NCBI RefSeq assembly: GCF_003347495.1
Contig: NZ_QCXY01000013.1
Span: 151,867-215,866, forward strand
Direction: 5' to 3'
DNA length: 64,000 bases
From: Pleomorphovibrio marinus
Lineage (GTDB): Bacteria > Bacteroidota > Bacteroidia > Cytophagales > Cyclobacteriaceae
The notes beneath the pieces were generated by a model. The model made no database searches. It was given only the letters and a program-made list of their open reading frames with translations, and was not told the DNA's origin. A program made the translations under genes and the position numbers. Position 1 is the stretch's first letter; each line of letters begins with the position of its first letter. Below are positions 45,036 through 53,843 of this stretch, piece after piece.

Positions 45036-47930
45036 CTACCAACTTCTGGCTCCTCCTCCAGGACGCATAGAGGGCCTAAAACCGCCATCTCGACCAGGCT
45101 CTTCGGCGGGCTTTTTAAAGTTGCCTATGATATAGGTAAAGGAAAGCATGGTATAGCGTGTAAGCACATTGGCAAATACATCCGTGACGGCCACATCCGA
45201 AATTGTTCGGCTTATGCTGTTGTTTTGTTTAAGCAAGTCAAAGACATATAACTTCAGTTCCCCTTTGTTGTTTTTTAGAAACCTGTATCCCGCTTCCACA
45301 TTCCATAGCCATACAGACTGGTCTAAGCCTTCAGACAATCCCCTGTAAAGCATATTGTTCGCCGTGTTTGCAATAAAGGTTTTGCCGTCGTTGGGAGAAT
45401 AATAAAACCTCAGGTTGCTGTTTTGAATGTAATAGTTGTTGTCCAGGTTGGTTTGAAGGCTACTTTTCACAATGGTATAGGTTCCCATTGTTGAAAGTGT
45501 AAAATCCACATCCTTACTGATGTTACTGGCAAAAGTAACCCCTTGTCGAAAATCGAAATTCTCGTTGATATTGTTTTGCCCATTGATAATACCTGGAGTC
45601 CTGCCATAGCTAATGCCTGGGTTGAAGTTTACTTTTGTCTTTAACTTGGGAATACTAGTGCCATAGTTAACAAAAAACCGGGAGTTCATCTGTCCGTTCA
45701 GATTGACAGGGCTGGATATATGCCCACCACTTCTCAGCAATACCTCGTTATTGATCATGGTGTCTTGTGCGGCTACAAAGGTATTGGTGCCGATAAAGTT
45801 GCGGTTAACCTGGGCAAACAGGAACATGAATAAGGTCTTGTTTTTTTCCATATCCACCTTGGACATGTTCAGAAAGAAGGTGTTGTTGAAGCTTTGTCCC
45901 AGATCCGGGTTACCCAAAGTCAAGTTGAGGGGGTTGCTATTGTCGATTACATTTTGAACCTGGTTTACGGATGGTTCATTGGTGCTGGTACGGTACCTTA
46001 GACGATAATTGATCCCATTTTCGGTTCTATAATTGACGATCACCGTAGGTAGCACATTCCTGAAGTCCCTTACGAAATTTCCCTCCACGGGAAACACGAT
46101 ATCGTTGACCTGTTTGGCATATTGATAGTCAAGGTTAATATTGGCATTGAACCCTTTGTGATTGTACCTGTAACCAATCCCCGCTCTTTGGGTGAGGAAC
46201 CTATTGTCGAATTCATTGCTGAGTGCTGTATCCAGCACCATAATGCCCTGTTCATTGGCCAGTTGAAAGGTTTTTTGATCAGCTGAGCTTTTGTTGTTTC
46301 CGATTTGATAGGTGGCTGTAGCTACGGATCGCTCTCCTATCGGTTCGGTATAGGTAAGGTTGGTTCTGTAATTGAAACCATCAGAAAGTGCGGTGGTTTC
46401 TTGTACCAATGTATCCATACTGCTGCGTACGTAGTCCCTATTTCTGGCTATCAGGTCTGTCAATTGATCCCTCTGATTCCAGGCTGTAAATACATCCGCA
46501 GAAATGGTTCTTCCAGGTTTGTCAAACTTATACCTGTAGGTCAAGGTGTTGGCGATATTGTATCCGTTAGTTTCGTTGTCTGATATTGTTCTTGTGTCAC
46601 TAAGTGGGTCCAGATTGTTGTTGAGGTTAATACCGTCCAAGTCCGAGAATAGTTCGTTGTTTTGGAAGCTGATGGAAGGCATTACAATCAATGCGTTTTT
46701 ATCATTGATGTCGTATTCCATCCTTCCATTCATCCGGTGATTGAAATTGTTGATGGTAGACAAGCGGTCCTCAATATAAAACTGACTCTGTTGTTCGGTA
46801 AGTATGGTTTCCCTGTTGGTGTTTTCGAAAACGGTGTTTTCCGTGTTGTTAAAGAAGTAGCTTCCAGTGAAATTAACCTTCTCTCCCCATTTGTCGCTAT
46901 AGTTCAGCCCTATGGAGCTGGTGGATACGATGCCGTTGTTTTGAGGCACACCAAAGTTGTTGCCACCACCTCCTCGGCCCCCACCTGGTCTTCCCCCACC
47001 AGGGCCCCCACCCCCGCGGCGCCTACCACCTCCTTCGGCTCCACTTGTCACGCCTAATAAATCATCGGAGGAGAAATTTTGTTGGTTCACGTTATTAAAC
47101 ATCCCTATCAAGGAAATTCTTTTGTCCCCTTTGAAGAAATTGATGTTTCCTCCCAGGGAATATCTGTTGTCAGTGCCATATCCGCCATATACCCGTCCAA
47201 AATGAGCGTTCCTCATATTTCCCTTGGTAATAATATTGATGGTTTTGGCATAATTACCATCATCAATACCCGTCAACCGAGCCTGATCGGATCGCTGGTC
47301 AAGCACTTCTACACTTTCTATCATGTCTGCCGGAAGGTTTCGCATAGCGATGGAAGGGTCACTGCCAAAAAACTCCCTTCCATCCACCAGGATTCTTTGC
47401 ACCTGCTCACCTTGAGCTTGAAGTTGCCCGTTCTCCATGGTCACACCAGGAAGTTTGATGATTAAGTCTTCAGCCATTGCATTTTCCCTGGTTTTAAAAG
47501 CAGCGGCATTAAATACGGCAGTATCTCCTCTCATCTCTCCGATTGCGGCTTGTCCTTCAACTACCACTTCCCTAAGCAGCTCACTGTCCTCTTTAAGCCC
47601 TATTGCCCCAAGTTCAAGAGGGGTGCCCCCGCTAAATTCCCTTACAAACTTTTGATAGCCCATGTAGGAGATTTCCAGCTTAAAGGTTGGTAGCCCTGGA
47701 TATGGGATCTCGAAAGTACCATCCAAGCCGGAAACGGTGTTGGAATAGAGGGAATCTCCCTGCGTTTTGATCATGATGTTTGCCCCTATCATGGGGTTGA
47801 CTGTACCATCTTCCACCACTTTACCCTTTATCACGGGTATGGATGCTTGGCCATCCCTCCTTCTTTGTTGACCCTGCGCAGCAAGGGTAGCAAGAAGGGT
47901 GAAAATTAAAAAAGCAGTAAAGATTTTCAT
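45036..47930 (-). CDS. TonB-receptor-like outer membrane barrel with Gly/Arg-rich insertion
   Basis: A 964-residue protein from the ATG at 47930; the in-frame extension to 47951 adds nothing signal-like. Order: signal peptide (MKIFTAFLIFTLLATLAAQG), carboxypeptidase-regulatory-like domain (IKGKVVEDGTVNPMIGANI), plug-like region (VRILVDGREFFGSDPSIAMR), then an outer-membrane barrel of the OMP_b-brl_3 type. An unusual low-complexity stretch of Gly, Arg and Pro lies near residues 290-320 (GGGRRRGGGGPGGG), and a second Arg/Gly-rich segment ends the chain (RPGGGARSW). No SusD partner is adjacent. Substrate unknown. Its 5' leader is one copy of the dispersed repeat (47931-48019). Confidence 0.88.
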   Translation of the reverse strand: MKIFTAFLIFTLLATLAAQGQQRRRDGQASIPVIKGKVVEDGTVNPMIGANIMIKTQGDSLYSNTVSGLDGTFEIPYPGLPTFKLEISYMGYQKFVREFSGGTPLELGAIGLKEDSELLREVVVEGQAAIGEMRGDTAVFNAAAFKTRENAMAEDLIIKLPGVTMENGQLQAQGEQVQRILVDGREFFGSDPSIAMRNLPADMIESVEVLDQRSDQARLTGIDDGNYAKTINIITKGNMRNAHFGRVYGGYGTDNRYSLGGNINFFKGDKRISLIGMFNNVNQQNFSSDDLLGVTSGAEGGGRRRGGGGPGGGRPGGGRGGGGNNFGVPQNNGIVSTSSIGLNYSDKWGEKVNFTGSYFFNNTENTVFENTNRETILTEQQSQFYIEDRLSTINNFNHRMNGRMEYDINDKNALIVMPSISFQNNELFSDLDGINLNNNLDPLSDTRTISDNETNGYNIANTLTYRYKFDKPGRTISADVFTAWNQRDQLTDLIARNRDYVRSSMDTLVQETTALSDGFNYRTNLTYTEPIGERSVATATYQIGNNKSSADQKTFQLANEQGIMVLDTALSNEFDNRFLTQRAGIGYRYNHKGFNANINLDYQYAKQVNDIVFPVEGNFVRDFRNVLPTVIVNYRTENGINYRLRYRTSTNEPSVNQVQNVIDNSNPLNLTLGNPDLGQSFNNTFFLNMSKVDMEKNKTLFMFLFAQVNRNFIGTNTFVAAQDTMINNEVLLRSGGHISSPVNLNGQMNSRFFVNYGTSIPKLKTKVNFNPGISYGRTPGIINGQNNINENFDFRQGVTFASNISKDVDFTLSTMGTYTIVKSSLQTNLDNNYYIQNSNLRFYYSPNDGKTFIANTANNMLYRGLSEGLDQSVWLWNVEAGYRFLKNNKGELKLYVFDLLKQNNSISRTISDVAVTDVFANVLTRYTMLSFTYIIGNFKKPAEEPGRDGGFRPSMRPGGGARSW

Positions 47931-48019
47931 CTGTTTATATTTGTTTTTCAATGGTCAGATGGAATGCCCTGGATAAATCATCCCCCTGTGTGAGAATTCT
48001 TTCTAATGGGCATTTCATG
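47931..48019 (-). repeat. Dispersed leader element, copy M (ends at the barrel gene start codon)
   Basis: Read on the minus strand it begins CATGAAATGCCCATTAGAAA, passes through GGGGGATGATTTATCCAGGG and ends CAAATATAAACAG directly before the ATGAAA of the 45036-47930 gene. The first half matches copy C (53844 onward) and the second half matches copy A (48812-48899). Confidence 0.72.
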
Positions 48020-48118
48020 TGCATGAAGTTAATGTTATCCTTAGACCTCCAGGGTTGGCAAAAAGTTTAACCCCTTATTACAGATTGTTTTGAAAGGGGA
48101 AATTTGGTTTCTAATGGC

Positions 48119-48149
48119 AAAAAATAAGGCCGGTATTTTCCGGCCTTAT
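48119..48149 (-). terminator. Rho-independent terminator of ytxJ
   Basis: Perfect ten-base stem ATAAGGCCGG/CCGGCCTTAT with a six-base loop, followed on the minus strand by a run of six T's. It lies 28 bases after the ytxJ stop codon. Confidence 0.9.
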
Positions 48150-48176
48150 ATGTCAGTAAAATGTAATCAGGACACT

Positions 48177-48515
48177 TTAATTAATATTGGAAAGTATGTC
48201 TTGGTAATTAATACCCATATGGCTATTGGCGTAAACGGCTTTTCCGTCTTTTATTAAAATTACCTGAGGACTGGCATGGGGAATTTTAAAGGCCTCCGAA
48301 ACGGCATTTGAAACGTCCCTAAATGCAATCAAATCTAGAAAATAAGGCGAAATTTTTTCACTGTCCTCTTTTTTCCAATTTCTTTCTACTCTGTTCCATG
48401 CCATACTACTTATGGAACATCTACTGGAATGCTTGAATACTAGAACAGGTTTTTCTTTGCTTTCGTTAACAATTTCTTCAATCTGCGAAATATTGTTTAA
48501 TTTTTTCCAGCTCAT
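48177..48515 (-). CDS. ytxJ: Bacilliredoxin-like protein YtxJ
   Basis: A 112-residue thioredoxin-fold protein with a single redox cysteine in VFKHSSRCSISSMAW (Cys33 region) and the cis-Pro loop HASPQVILIKDGK. YtxJ-type proteins go with bacillithiol, the low-molecular-weight thiol of Bacillota and many Bacteroidota, and are thought to remove bacillithiol from modified proteins. Cytoplasmic, single gene with its own terminator. Confidence 0.92.
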   Translation of the reverse strand: MSWKKLNNISQIEEIVNESKEKPVLVFKHSSRCSISSMAWNRVERNWKKEDSEKISPYFLDLIAFRDVSNAVSEAFKIPHASPQVILIKDGKAVYANSHMGINYQDILSNIN

Positions 48516-48811
48516 AATTTATTATGTTCTATTTCATTCTAGGTTTGAAAACCTCCTCAAAATTGAATTAGTTCCTTTTACAAAATAAAACAATACAAGG
48601 TTTTTATGTTTATTTTCTTGAACCAACACGCAGTACTATTTGGAAAAATTTAGGTGTAAAGATAGGTTGTTGAGTCCTAATACATTTTTTCACCAAGAGT
48701 ATACCTAAGAGATATCCATTTATGTGGTTCAAATGGGCCTAATGAAACCTGGCTAATTTCATTTTATCCCAAGAGTGACTTATTTTTGAGAAATTTTACC
48801 CACAAAGTTAG
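48516..48811. other. Intergenic region upstream of the repeat copies, no gene seen
   Basis: AT-rich, with stop codons in all frames and no RNA gene recognised. It should hold the ytxJ promoter on the minus strand. Nothing further can be supported. Confidence 0.5.
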
Positions 48812-48899
48812 ATGAAATCGAGCATGACGCAAGCGACGCACGGAGGGATGATTATCATGGCGAGATTCCATGTGACCTTAAAAAGACAAATATAAACAC
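48812..48899 (+). repeat. Dispersed leader element, copy A (short form)
   Basis: Begins ATGAAATCGAGCATGACG, continues through GGAGGGATGATTATC and GCGAGATTCCATGTGACC, and ends ACAAATATAAACAC. The next bases, ATGAAATCGAG, are the start of copy B, so A and B are direct tandem repeats. No coding sequence follows the A copy itself. Confidence 0.75.
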
Positions 48900-49034
48900 A
48901 TGAAATCGAGCCTGTCCTGACGGCAGTCAGGGCATGACGAGCACGTCACACACTGGGATGATTATATATTGCGAGATTCCCCCGAAACAAGTTCGGGGCA
49001 GGCTATGTGACCGTTGAAAAGAAAATATAAACAC
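48900..49034 (+). repeat. Dispersed leader element, copy B (long form, two hairpin insertions)
   Basis: Same ends as copy A but 47 bases longer. Two extra segments, each a small hairpin, explain the length: CCTGACGGCAGTCAGG (perfect six-base stem) near 48916-48931 and CCCGAAACAAGTTCGGG near 48981-48997. It ends AAAATATAAACAC right before the ATGAAA start of the dehydrogenase gene at 49035. Confidence 0.75.
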
Positions 49035-50807
49035 ATGAAACATCATTTTACCGGCAGCTATTTACTTGTTTACTTTTGTCTATTGACCATTTGGGCATTT
49101 TTTTCCTGTGGAAACGGGGAGGAAGTGCAAATGGAGGACCTCATTGATATGGACGAGGAAACGCTCTCTAAGGGTGAAACCCTATTTGTCAACCACTGCA
49201 GTACCTGCCATAATTTCAACCAAGATGGTATCGGCCCCCAATTAGGAGGAGTAACCAGAGAGGTTTCCCTGGACTGGCTCAGGAGTTTTATTTCCAACCC
49301 TTCCGAAATGATTGATAGTGGAGATGAAAGGGCTCAGGCTGTATTCGCTAGGTATAACACGTATATGCCAGGGTTTGAGCATCTGGGAGAGGGGGGCATT
49401 GATGCCATTATCGCCTACATGCACCAGTATGAGGCACCTAAAGTGGATCACCAAACCCGCTCGGATTCCATAGATAATCCGATACCTGAAAAAATTCCCT
49501 TAAGTGATTTAGTAGCTGAACTGAGTTTATTTGCGCAGGTTCCAGCATCCAGCGATGAAAGGCCAAGGGCAAGGATTGCCAAAATGGATCATTATCCGGA
49601 TGAGAATAAACTTTTTATCATGGACCTACGGGGGAAGATGTTTCACATCTCGGAAGGCAAAACGACGGAATTTATGGATATGGAAAAGCTAATGCCGAAT
49701 TTCATCAATAAACCTGGGTTGGCAACGGGATTCGGGAGTTTTGCTTTCCATCCTGAGTATAGGGAAAATGGGTTGCTATACACTTCTCATACCGAGAGCC
49801 CTGGTTCAGGAAAGGCGGATTTTGGCTATGCAGATTCTATCAAAGTCACCTTGCAATGGGTGGTTACTGAATGGCATACGGATGATCCATTGGTGATTCC
49901 ATTTCAGGGAAAGCCCAGGGAGTTGTTTAGAATAGATATGGTTACGGGTATACATGGCATGCAAGAACTAACCTTTAATCCCTTATCCCAACCCGGGGAC
50001 CAGGACTATGGATTGCTATATATTGGAATAGGTGATGGAGGATGTGTAGGTTCAGGTTTCCCCTTTATCACCTATGGGCCTACCCAGGCTTGGGGAAGTA
50101 TTCTGCGAATAGACCCGACTGGGAAAAATAGTAAAAATGGAGCATATGGAATTCCAGCGGATAATCCTTTTGTAGGAAAGGACCAGTTGCCTGAATCGCC
50201 TTCAGATGTTCTTTCTTGGCAAGAAGGGCCACCGTTGGAAGAAATATATGCTCATGGTTTTCGCAATGCTCATCGTATTACCTGGTTAAGAGATGGCCGT
50301 ATGCTGGCTTCCAACATTGGGCAAGGTAAGATTGAATCACTATACATCGTAAAACCCGGAGATGATTACGGTTGGCCGATAAGGGAAGGGAAATGGGCGA
50401 TAGAGCCTTATATGGACATCAATCAGGTGTTTCCTTTGCCTGCTGATGAGGAGGAGTACGGTTTCACCTACCCTGTAGCCATGTATGACCACGACGAAGG
50501 CAATGCAATCGTAGGGGGATATGAATATTGGGGGACGGAAGTCCCAGGCCTTAAAGGCAAGTACTTATTTGGTGATATTGTACACGGCCGCCTATTCTTT
50601 GTAAATTCCCATGAACTGGAAAGGGGTAAGGAAGCGGCGATCTTTGAATGGCAGGTTTCCCATGAAGGAGAGATAAAAACACTCCGGGAACTCGGTGGAA
50701 TCAACCGGGTGGACCTAAGGCTGGCCAGGGATTTTAATGGAGAAATTTATTTGTTCACTAAAGCAGACGGGAAGGTGTATAAAGTAGTAGGTACTAGTAA
50801 GTTGTAA
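49035..50807 (+). CDS. Lipoprotein fusing cytochrome c to a PQQ-dependent sugar dehydrogenase domain
   Basis: A 590-residue protein. A lipoprotein signal ends in FFSC (Cys25). Residues about 40-140 are a class I cytochrome c with the heme site CSTCH (55-59) and a likely axial Met in NTYMPGFEHL. From about 175 a soluble glucose/sorbosone dehydrogenase propeller follows (FGSFAFHPEYRENG, LLYIGIGDGG, YAHGFRNAHRITW, GDDYGWP). The fusion would pass electrons from a sugar or alcohol via PQQ straight to heme on the same chain. The ATG at 49035 is preferred over TTG 49014, which lies inside the repeat leader. Confidence 0.9.
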   Translation: MKHHFTGSYLLVYFCLLTIWAFFSCGNGEEVQMEDLIDMDEETLSKGETLFVNHCSTCHNFNQDGIGPQLGGVTREVSLDWLRSFISNPSEMIDSGDERAQAVFARYNTYMPGFEHLGEGGIDAIIAYMHQYEAPKVDHQTRSDSIDNPIPEKIPLSDLVAELSLFAQVPASSDERPRARIAKMDHYPDENKLFIMDLRGKMFHISEGKTTEFMDMEKLMPNFINKPGLATGFGSFAFHPEYRENGLLYTSHTESPGSGKADFGYADSIKVTLQWVVTEWHTDDPLVIPFQGKPRELFRIDMVTGIHGMQELTFNPLSQPGDQDYGLLYIGIGDGGCVGSGFPFITYGPTQAWGSILRIDPTGKNSKNGAYGIPADNPFVGKDQLPESPSDVLSWQEGPPLEEIYAHGFRNAHRITWLRDGRMLASNIGQGKIESLYIVKPGDDYGWPIREGKWAIEPYMDINQVFPLPADEEEYGFTYPVAMYDHDEGNAIVGGYEYWGTEVPGLKGKYLFGDIVHGRLFFVNSHELERGKEAAIFEWQVSHEGEIKTLRELGGINRVDLRLARDFNGEIYLFTKADGKVYKVVGTSKL

Positions 50808-50928
50808 TTATTTTAAGGTGTTTTAATTTATTTTAAAACTTTCGTTTCATCTTGCCGTTGAAACTCCTATTCCTTCTTTAATTTATTTAACCTTTGAGCA
50901 GGAGTTGAAAGCTTTAACTAAAAAATAG

Positions 50929-51543
50929 ATGAAACCGAAATTTGTTTTATTGTTCCTGTTCCTGGTTGTTTTTTCCAGTTCAGTGATGGCTCAATTCCAA
51001 CCTGGAAACCTTATGCTAGGAGGGAGTGTCAGTATTTCAAATGGTGCCACTTTCCAAGAAGGAAATATGACTAGCACTGGTTTTTCATCTTCTTTTAACC
51101 CCTCTGTAGCTTACTTTATTTCCGAATCCTCCGCCTTTGGGATTTCGCCAGGGATCGGATTTTCTACCCAACAAGCCTACCGGGACGGGGAATCATTTGG
51201 AGACAGGCAATACAATTCAAATGGGGCCATTTCTCTGTTCTATAGAAAGTATTACAGGTTGGCAGAACAGATCTACTTCTTTTTTGAACCTTCTACTTCC
51301 TATTCAGGTAGTAATTGGGGAGATATTGGCAGCAGAGGATTCACTGTAGAGATTAGCCCCGGGGTGGCATTTAGGATAAGTGAAAAATGGTTGGTTGAGA
51401 CTTCCTTTGGAGGAGCACGTTTTTCCCGCCACTTCCATGATTCTGGGCAACCCAATGAGGTAAATACCCGAAACTGGAACCTAAATTTCACTAATTTCGG
51501 TAGTGTTCGTTTGCAATTTCTCCTCCAAAGTCAAAAGCAATGA
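50929..51543 (+). CDS. Small outer membrane beta-barrel protein
   Basis: A 204-residue protein: signal peptide (cleavage after VMAQ), then strands with the barrel pattern (NLMLGGSVSISNGATF, YFISESSAFGISPGIGF, AISLFYRKYYRLAE, YFFFEPSTSYSG) ending SVRLQFLLQSQKQ. No enzyme motifs. Its stop overlaps the start of a second barrel gene by four bases (ATGA), so the two form a pair. Function unknown. Confidence 0.75.
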   Translation: MKPKFVLLFLFLVVFSSSVMAQFQPGNLMLGGSVSISNGATFQEGNMTSTGFSSSFNPSVAYFISESSAFGISPGIGFSTQQAYRDGESFGDRQYNSNGAISLFYRKYYRLAEQIYFFFEPSTSYSGSNWGDIGSRGFTVEISPGVAFRISEKWLVETSFGGARFSRHFHDSGQPNEVNTRNWNLNFTNFGSVRLQFLLQSQKQ

Positions 51544-52181
51544 AAAAAAAGTTGGGGATACTGATGGTAATAGGAATGATTTCCTTTGCTGCTAGTTCGC
51601 AAACGACTAAGGGAAGCCAGTCAGTGGGGCTAATGTTCAGCTTTCAAAATTTTGAACGGAACGGCCAATACCTTGAATCCACTAATAAACGAATGAACTT
51701 TTACCCAAATTATGAGTATTTTGTTAGGGATAATTTGGCGCTAGTGGGTGGTTTTACGTATGACCGGAATAGTTTTGACAGGTTGAATGAAGCTGGACAT
51801 AATTACAGGAGTGTTAGTACTACTTGGAAAGGGTATATGGGACTTCGAAAATATTGGGAATTGAAGCCCAGCCTATTTTTTAGCCTTACCAATGGGCTAG
51901 CCTACCAATGGGAAGATCAAAATTATAATTATCGACCGAGTTTGCAGGCGGATTCTTACAGAAATAGAATAAATCAACTGAAACTTTTTAGTCAGTTGGG
52001 ATTGGTGTATTTTCCTATTGAGAGATTTGCTTTTGAATTGATCCTTTTGGATGCTGGTTTGGAATATAACCGACGACGGACTTACCAGGAAGAGGTGAAT
52101 ACTTCCAAATCCCATTGGCTTACTGGGAAAACTGACCTTATTCTGAATAAGCCCACCCTTTCTTTTCGCTATTACTTTTAA
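51540..52181 (+). CDS. Small outer membrane beta-barrel protein, second of a pair
   Basis: A 213-residue protein coupled to the gene before it. Signal peptide MKKKLGILMVIGMISFAASS; barrel-like strands (SVGLMFSFQNFERNG, NLALVGGFTYDRNSFD, TTWKGYMGLRKYWELKPS) and a C-terminal Phe (TLSFRYYF). The general organisation resembles the preceding protein but the sequences differ. Its stop overlaps the RsmI-like gene end on the minus strand by four bases. Confidence 0.75.
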   Translation: MKKKLGILMVIGMISFAASSQTTKGSQSVGLMFSFQNFERNGQYLESTNKRMNFYPNYEYFVRDNLALVGGFTYDRNSFDRLNEAGHNYRSVSTTWKGYMGLRKYWELKPSLFFSLTNGLAYQWEDQNYNYRPSLQADSYRNRINQLKLFSQLGLVYFPIERFAFELILLDAGLEYNRRRTYQEEVNTSKSHWLTGKTDLILNKPTLSFRYYF

Positions 52182-52891
52182 TACCTTCCCAACAGAAACA
52201 CTGTTGGAATTTTATGAAGGTCGGGGGGGAGTTTTTTCCAGTCGGCTATGGACTTCGTTTGGACCATTTCATCTGCCGCAGTTAGGTTTTTGGCGATGCA
52301 CAACAAAGTGGAGGGATGCAGGTGTAAAAGGATATCTTCCAGTAACCTCTGGTTGCGGAAGGGGGTCTCCATAAACATCTGGGTGCTTCCTTCTTTTGTG
52401 AGATTTTGTTCGAGTTGTTTCATGGCGTTTACCCTTTCCTTGCGCTCTATGGGCAAATACCCATGAAATACAAAGGATTGTCCATTAAAACCGGAAGCCA
52501 TCAATGCCAAGAAAAGGGAAGAGGGACCACTCAGTGGTACCACTTGGATATTTTTTTTATGTGCAAATGCAACGGCCTTTGCCCCCGGATCCGCAATTCC
52601 CGGACATCCAGCCTCGGAGAGGACCCCCATATCATGCCCTGATAATAGGGGGGAGGCCAAGGTAGCTATTTCAGCGTCTGAGGTCCGCTTGTCAAGAATT
52701 TCGAAATGAAGGTTGCTTATATCTAAGCCTAGTTTTAGGCTGCTGATGTACCGTCTTGCTGTGCGTAGGTTTTCTACCAGATAATAGGAAGTGGCGGAGA
52801 TAATTTCCTTTACTTGTGGGGCAATTACAAATCCGGCAGTTTCAGCGGCCAATATATTGGGGATGAGGTAGAGTTTTCCTGTAGATTGCAT
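52178..52891 (-). CDS. RsmI-like tetrapyrrole-methylase-family SAM methyltransferase
   Basis: A 237-residue methyltransferase of the RsmI (16S rRNA C1402 2'-O-methyl) type. Landmarks: KLYLIPNILA at the start where RsmI has L-Y-L-V-P-T-P-I-G-N-L, VLSEAGCPGIADPGAKAV, VVPLSGPSSLFLALMASGFN and FMETPFRNQRLLEDIL. It is about 45 residues shorter than typical RsmI because the C-terminal part is missing, and the start motif is altered, so the target may differ. This short form is common in Bacteroidota. Its start codon is only 12 bases from that of the divergent DUF2905 gene. Confidence 0.83.
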   Translation of the reverse strand: MQSTGKLYLIPNILAAETAGFVIAPQVKEIISATSYYLVENLRTARRYISSLKLGLDISNLHFEILDKRTSDAEIATLASPLLSGHDMGVLSEAGCPGIADPGAKAVAFAHKKNIQVVPLSGPSSLFLALMASGFNGQSFVFHGYLPIERKERVNAMKQLEQNLTKEGSTQMFMETPFRNQRLLEDILLHLHPSTLLCIAKNLTAADEMVQTKSIADWKKLPPDLHKIPTVFLLGRY

Positions 52892-52903
52892 TACTTTTGT
52901 GAA

Positions 52904-53137
52904 ATGGAAAATGGTATGCCTGCAATTGCAAAAATACTGATTTTTACCGGACTGCTCTTATTGCTGGGGGGAATACTACTCTGGGGGCTTTATAAGTTTC
53001 CTGGGATTAAATCCTTGCCAGGGGATATGGTGTTTAAGCGGGACAACTTCACCTTTTATTTCCCATTAGGCACCAGTATTTTACTGAGTCTATTCCTCAC
53101 CTTGCTGGTGTATTTCTGGAGGAAGTTTGGTGGCTAG
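52904..53137 (+). CDS. DUF2905 small membrane protein
   Basis: A 77-residue protein with two membrane helices (about 8-28 and 54-72). The family core is the linker LPGDMVFKRDNFTFYFPLG between them. No function is known. Starts at ATG 52904, or possibly at ATG 52916, which lies directly in front of the first helix; the long in-frame extension back to 52814 lies in the divergent gene and is unlikely. Ends seven bases before the end of the nucleotidyltransferase gene on the other strand. Confidence 0.82.
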   Translation: MENGMPAIAKILIFTGLLLLLGGILLWGLYKFPGIKSLPGDMVFKRDNFTFYFPLGTSILLSLFLTLLVYFWRKFGG

Positions 53138-53144
53138 TCCCGGA

Positions 53145-53501
53145 TTATAGGATATTGGGGTTATTTTTTTGGTAAATCGGAACGCCCACTCTTTGAATAT
53201 ATCTTTTTAATTCTTCATTGGTGATGTCTGACCATACCAGAAGGCCGATTTGGTATGGCAAGGGTCCCTCTTCGTCAAGTAAAAAACGTATTTCTTTCAT
53301 TTCCTTAGAAAGTGCCAGGGTACCTTGCAAAGCGATATCCACATCTCTGCCAGCTTTATAATTCCCTAGGGTACTGCTTCCAAACAAAATAGCTTGGGAG
53401 ATGGAGGGGTGCCTCTTGAATACCGACATCAAATGGTCTAGATCGGATGGATGTAGTCCATATTTTGAATTGGTAGCTATTGATGTTTGAGAAACTGACA
53501 T
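53145..53501 (-). CDS. MNT-type nucleotidyltransferase domain protein
   Basis: A 118-residue protein with a minimal nucleotidyltransferase fold: ILFGSSTLGNYKAGRDVDIAL carries the Gly-Ser start of the active loop and the Asp-x-Asp metal pair, and a third acidic position is less clear (GLLVWSDIT). Such MntA-like proteins usually sit beside a HEPN-domain partner and act as antitoxins that modify it. No HEPN gene is adjacent here, so it is an orphan. Confidence 0.82.
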   Translation of the reverse strand: MSVSQTSIATNSKYGLHPSDLDHLMSVFKRHPSISQAILFGSSTLGNYKAGRDVDIALQGTLALSKEMKEIRFLLDEEGPLPYQIGLLVWSDITNEELKRYIQRVGVPIYQKNNPNIL

Positions 53502-53843
53502 GTAGAGATAGAAGAGTAAGAAATAAAAGATTATTGTTAGGTTTTATCTGGGCTTTAAAAGCAGAAGCTTTTTTTCTGCTTTTGTTTTATCCTCAAAATT
53601 AAGCCTTCTTTTTCATTTTATTTCATTAGGAGTAATTTTTGTTGCTTTATGATGGTTTGAAAAGTGGGGGTCCTGTAGGACAAAATGCCAAAGCCCTGTC
53701 TTAATTTGAACTCGAACATGACGAGAACCTCACCCGTTGGGATTGCTATCGGGGTGAGGGATTCTTGCGAATCGAGTTCCTATAATGATCCGGATAGGAG
53801 CTGGCAGAGCCAAGGTATGGCCACTATATTCCAATGATAAACC
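53502..53843. other. Intergenic region with a degraded repeat piece and a hairpin
   Basis: No gene. Bases 53709-53775 (ACTCGAACATGACGAGAACC and onward) resemble the middle of repeat copy B (CATGACGAGCACGTCACACA). CCTCACCC at 53728-53735 pairs perfectly with GGGTGAGG at 53752-53759. Confidence 0.55.

Noticed and set aside
48812..49034. CRISPR array
   Set aside because: There are only two tandem units of unequal length with no unique spacers between constant repeats, and no cas genes are in the window.
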